A stretch of 41,799 nucleotides of DNA from Actinomycetes bacterium. GTDB lineage: Bacteria > Actinomycetota > Coriobacteriia > Coriobacteriales > Eggerthellaceae. Of this stretch, positions 40,942-41,799 are shown piece by piece. The DNA lies in assembly GCA_023429565.1 (NCBI GenBank), contig JAEZDJ010000092.1, positions 1 to 41,799 of the forward strand, written 5' to 3'. A program made the position numbers and the translations under genes. The notes under the pieces were generated by a model. The model did not search any database. It was given only the letters and a program-made list of their open reading frames with translations, and had not been told where the DNA came from. The stretch's first letter is position 1. Each line of letters starts with the position of its first letter.

Positions 40942-41799
40942 ATGCTGATAGCCATTGTCGCTGCCATCGCCGCGCTCCTGGTCGCCATCATTGTGGTTGC
41001 GGTGATCTTTGCCGTGCGCGCCCGCACCAAGACGCCGAGCATCGGCGTGAAGAAGAACGTGAGCTCCATCCAGTCGGTTGGCGTGTCCTCCTCGCTGGGA
41101 AACGGGCCGCGAGCCGGGTCGGGAGGCAGGAAGGCGGGAGTGGCCCATCAGCCTGCGGCGAATCCTGCAGAGAGCCTCAAGTCGCGCTTTCTTGCCATGG
41201 GCGTGCTGGCGGCGGCGGTCTTCGGCTCTCTTGCGGCCAAGCTGTGGAGCATGCAGGTGATGTCGTCAAGCGTGTACGCCAAAGAGGCCGAGGCGAACGT
41301 CTACACCACGGTCAAGACTCCAGCTCCCCGCGGGTATATATGCGACGCCGATGGCCTGGCGCTCGTGCGCAACCGTTCCTCACTCACGGTCCTTGCCGAT
41401 CCCGACGTCGCCGATGACCATGACGTCGTGCAGCGTCTCTCCACGGTTCTCGGGGTGCCCTTCAACGTGGTCCGTCAGCGTATCCAGGACTCAACCTCCC
41501 ATGCCCAGAGCCAGCGGGTGGTGGCGAGCGATGCCCGCATGCGGGACATAGCCTTCATCGCCGAACATTCGGATGCGTTCTCGGGCGTGACGGTGGAAAC
41601 CCGCACGGTGCGCGACTATCCCTATGGCGCGCTTGCCGCACACGCTCTGGGCTATACCGGCTCGGTTTCGGGGGAGACGTTTCCTGACGGACGCGATGTC
41701 GAGTCTGATGACGAGGTGGGCAAGAGCGGCATCGAGAAAACCTACGACAATCTGCTTGCGGGGGACCATGGCGAGAGGAAGGTCATCGCCGACGCCGAT
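40942..41799 (+). CDS. mrdA: Penicillin-binding protein 2 (partial, cut by window edge)
   Basis: The first 286 codons of an open frame that runs off the window; the transpeptidase domain is not included. From about residue 80 it is a standard PBP2: membrane helix FLAMGVLAAAVFGSLAAKLW, then the dimerisation region PAPRGYICDADGLALVRN, VVASDARMRDIAFIAEHSDA, and YPYGALAAHALGYTGSVSGE through GKSGIEKTYDNLLAGDHGER. The first 80 residues are unusual: another membrane helix (LIAIVAAIAALLVAIIVVAV) and a basic, Gly/Ser-rich linker. The ATG has AAGGG about ten bases upstream. It follows mreD by twelve bases, as expected for the elongation wall synthase. Confidence 0.9.
   Translation, partial: MLIAIVAAIAALLVAIIVVAVIFAVRARTKTPSIGVKKNVSSIQSVGVSSSLGNGPRAGSGGRKAGVAHQPAANPAESLKSRFLAMGVLAAAVFGSLAAKLWSMQVMSSSVYAKEAEANVYTTVKTPAPRGYICDADGLALVRNRSSLTVLADPDVADDHDVVQRLSTVLGVPFNVVRQRIQDSTSHAQSQRVVASDARMRDIAFIAEHSDAFSGVTVETRTVRDYPYGALAAHALGYTGSVSGETFPDGRDVESDDEVGKSGIEKTYDNLLAGDHGERKVIADAD

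Noticed and set aside
1..41799. CRISPR arrays, insertion sequences, phage genes
   Set aside because: No regularly spaced repeats, transposase motifs or integrase genes were seen; the two tRNA genes have no attachment-site-like duplications noticed beside them.

Overview
The window is a high-GC bacterial chromosome segment. The inferred source is an anaerobic or respiratory member of the Coriobacteriia, probably Eggerthellaceae. The grounds are a Tat-exported molybdopterin reductase operon, a Tat-lipoprotein flavin reductase, and two regulators that each join a many-pass membrane domain to a C-terminal LuxR helix-turn-helix, a combination frequent in that family. No phage, insertion sequence or CRISPR array was seen. 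Species cannot be named from the sequence.

Layout: 1-852 holds no convincing gene. 878-6872 (minus) is a complete Opp/Dpp-type ABC importer: binding lipoprotein, two permeases, two ATPases. 7163-8672 (plus) holds two proteins with acidic N-termini and one membrane segment each. 8721-9134 (minus) is a small DUF454 membrane protein. 9289-10680 is the infC-rpmI-rplT operon with a long leader carrying a terminator hairpin. 10981-20112 is a respiratory gene cluster: an unknown protein, a molybdoenzyme catalytic subunit, a four-cluster ferredoxin subunit, a DmsC-like anchor, a TorD-like chaperone, NapG-like and NapH-like electron carriers, and a membrane LuxR regulator. 20176-23716 (minus) has a NifX-like protein, a DEAD-box helicase and a glycolipid-type glycosyltransferase. 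tRNA-Glu follows. 24238-27561 is a flavin reductase divergent from a second membrane LuxR regulator. 27562-28114 is noncoding with a nested inverted repeat. 28115-29746 is a GT2 glycosyltransferase divergent from a GtrA-like protein. tRNA-Arg(CCG), an RNA uracil methyltransferase, a cyclophilin, a TPR membrane protein and ndk follow. 34294-38322 is a four-gene group 3b type [NiFe] hydrogenase (sulfhydrogenase). 38448 to the end is mreB-mreC-mreD and the start of a PBP2 gene cut by the window edge.

How the genes work together: the molybdoenzyme cluster looks like a self-contained anaerobic respiratory chain end. Its exported reductase and ferredoxin subunit can be fed by the DmsC-type quinol anchor and possibly by the NapG/NapH pair, with TorD assisting maturation and the LuxR protein controlling expression. 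The hydrogenase is soluble and predicted to couple H2 to NAD(P)H. Its large subunit ends exactly at the last nickel-site histidine, so it should need no C-terminal maturation protease. The mre-PBP2 genes set rod shape. Points most worth a second look are the hydrogenase C-terminus, the composition and regulation of the molybdoenzyme cluster, the infC start and leader, repeats in the regulatory regions of the two LuxR systems, and the structured noncoding block near 27.9 kb.
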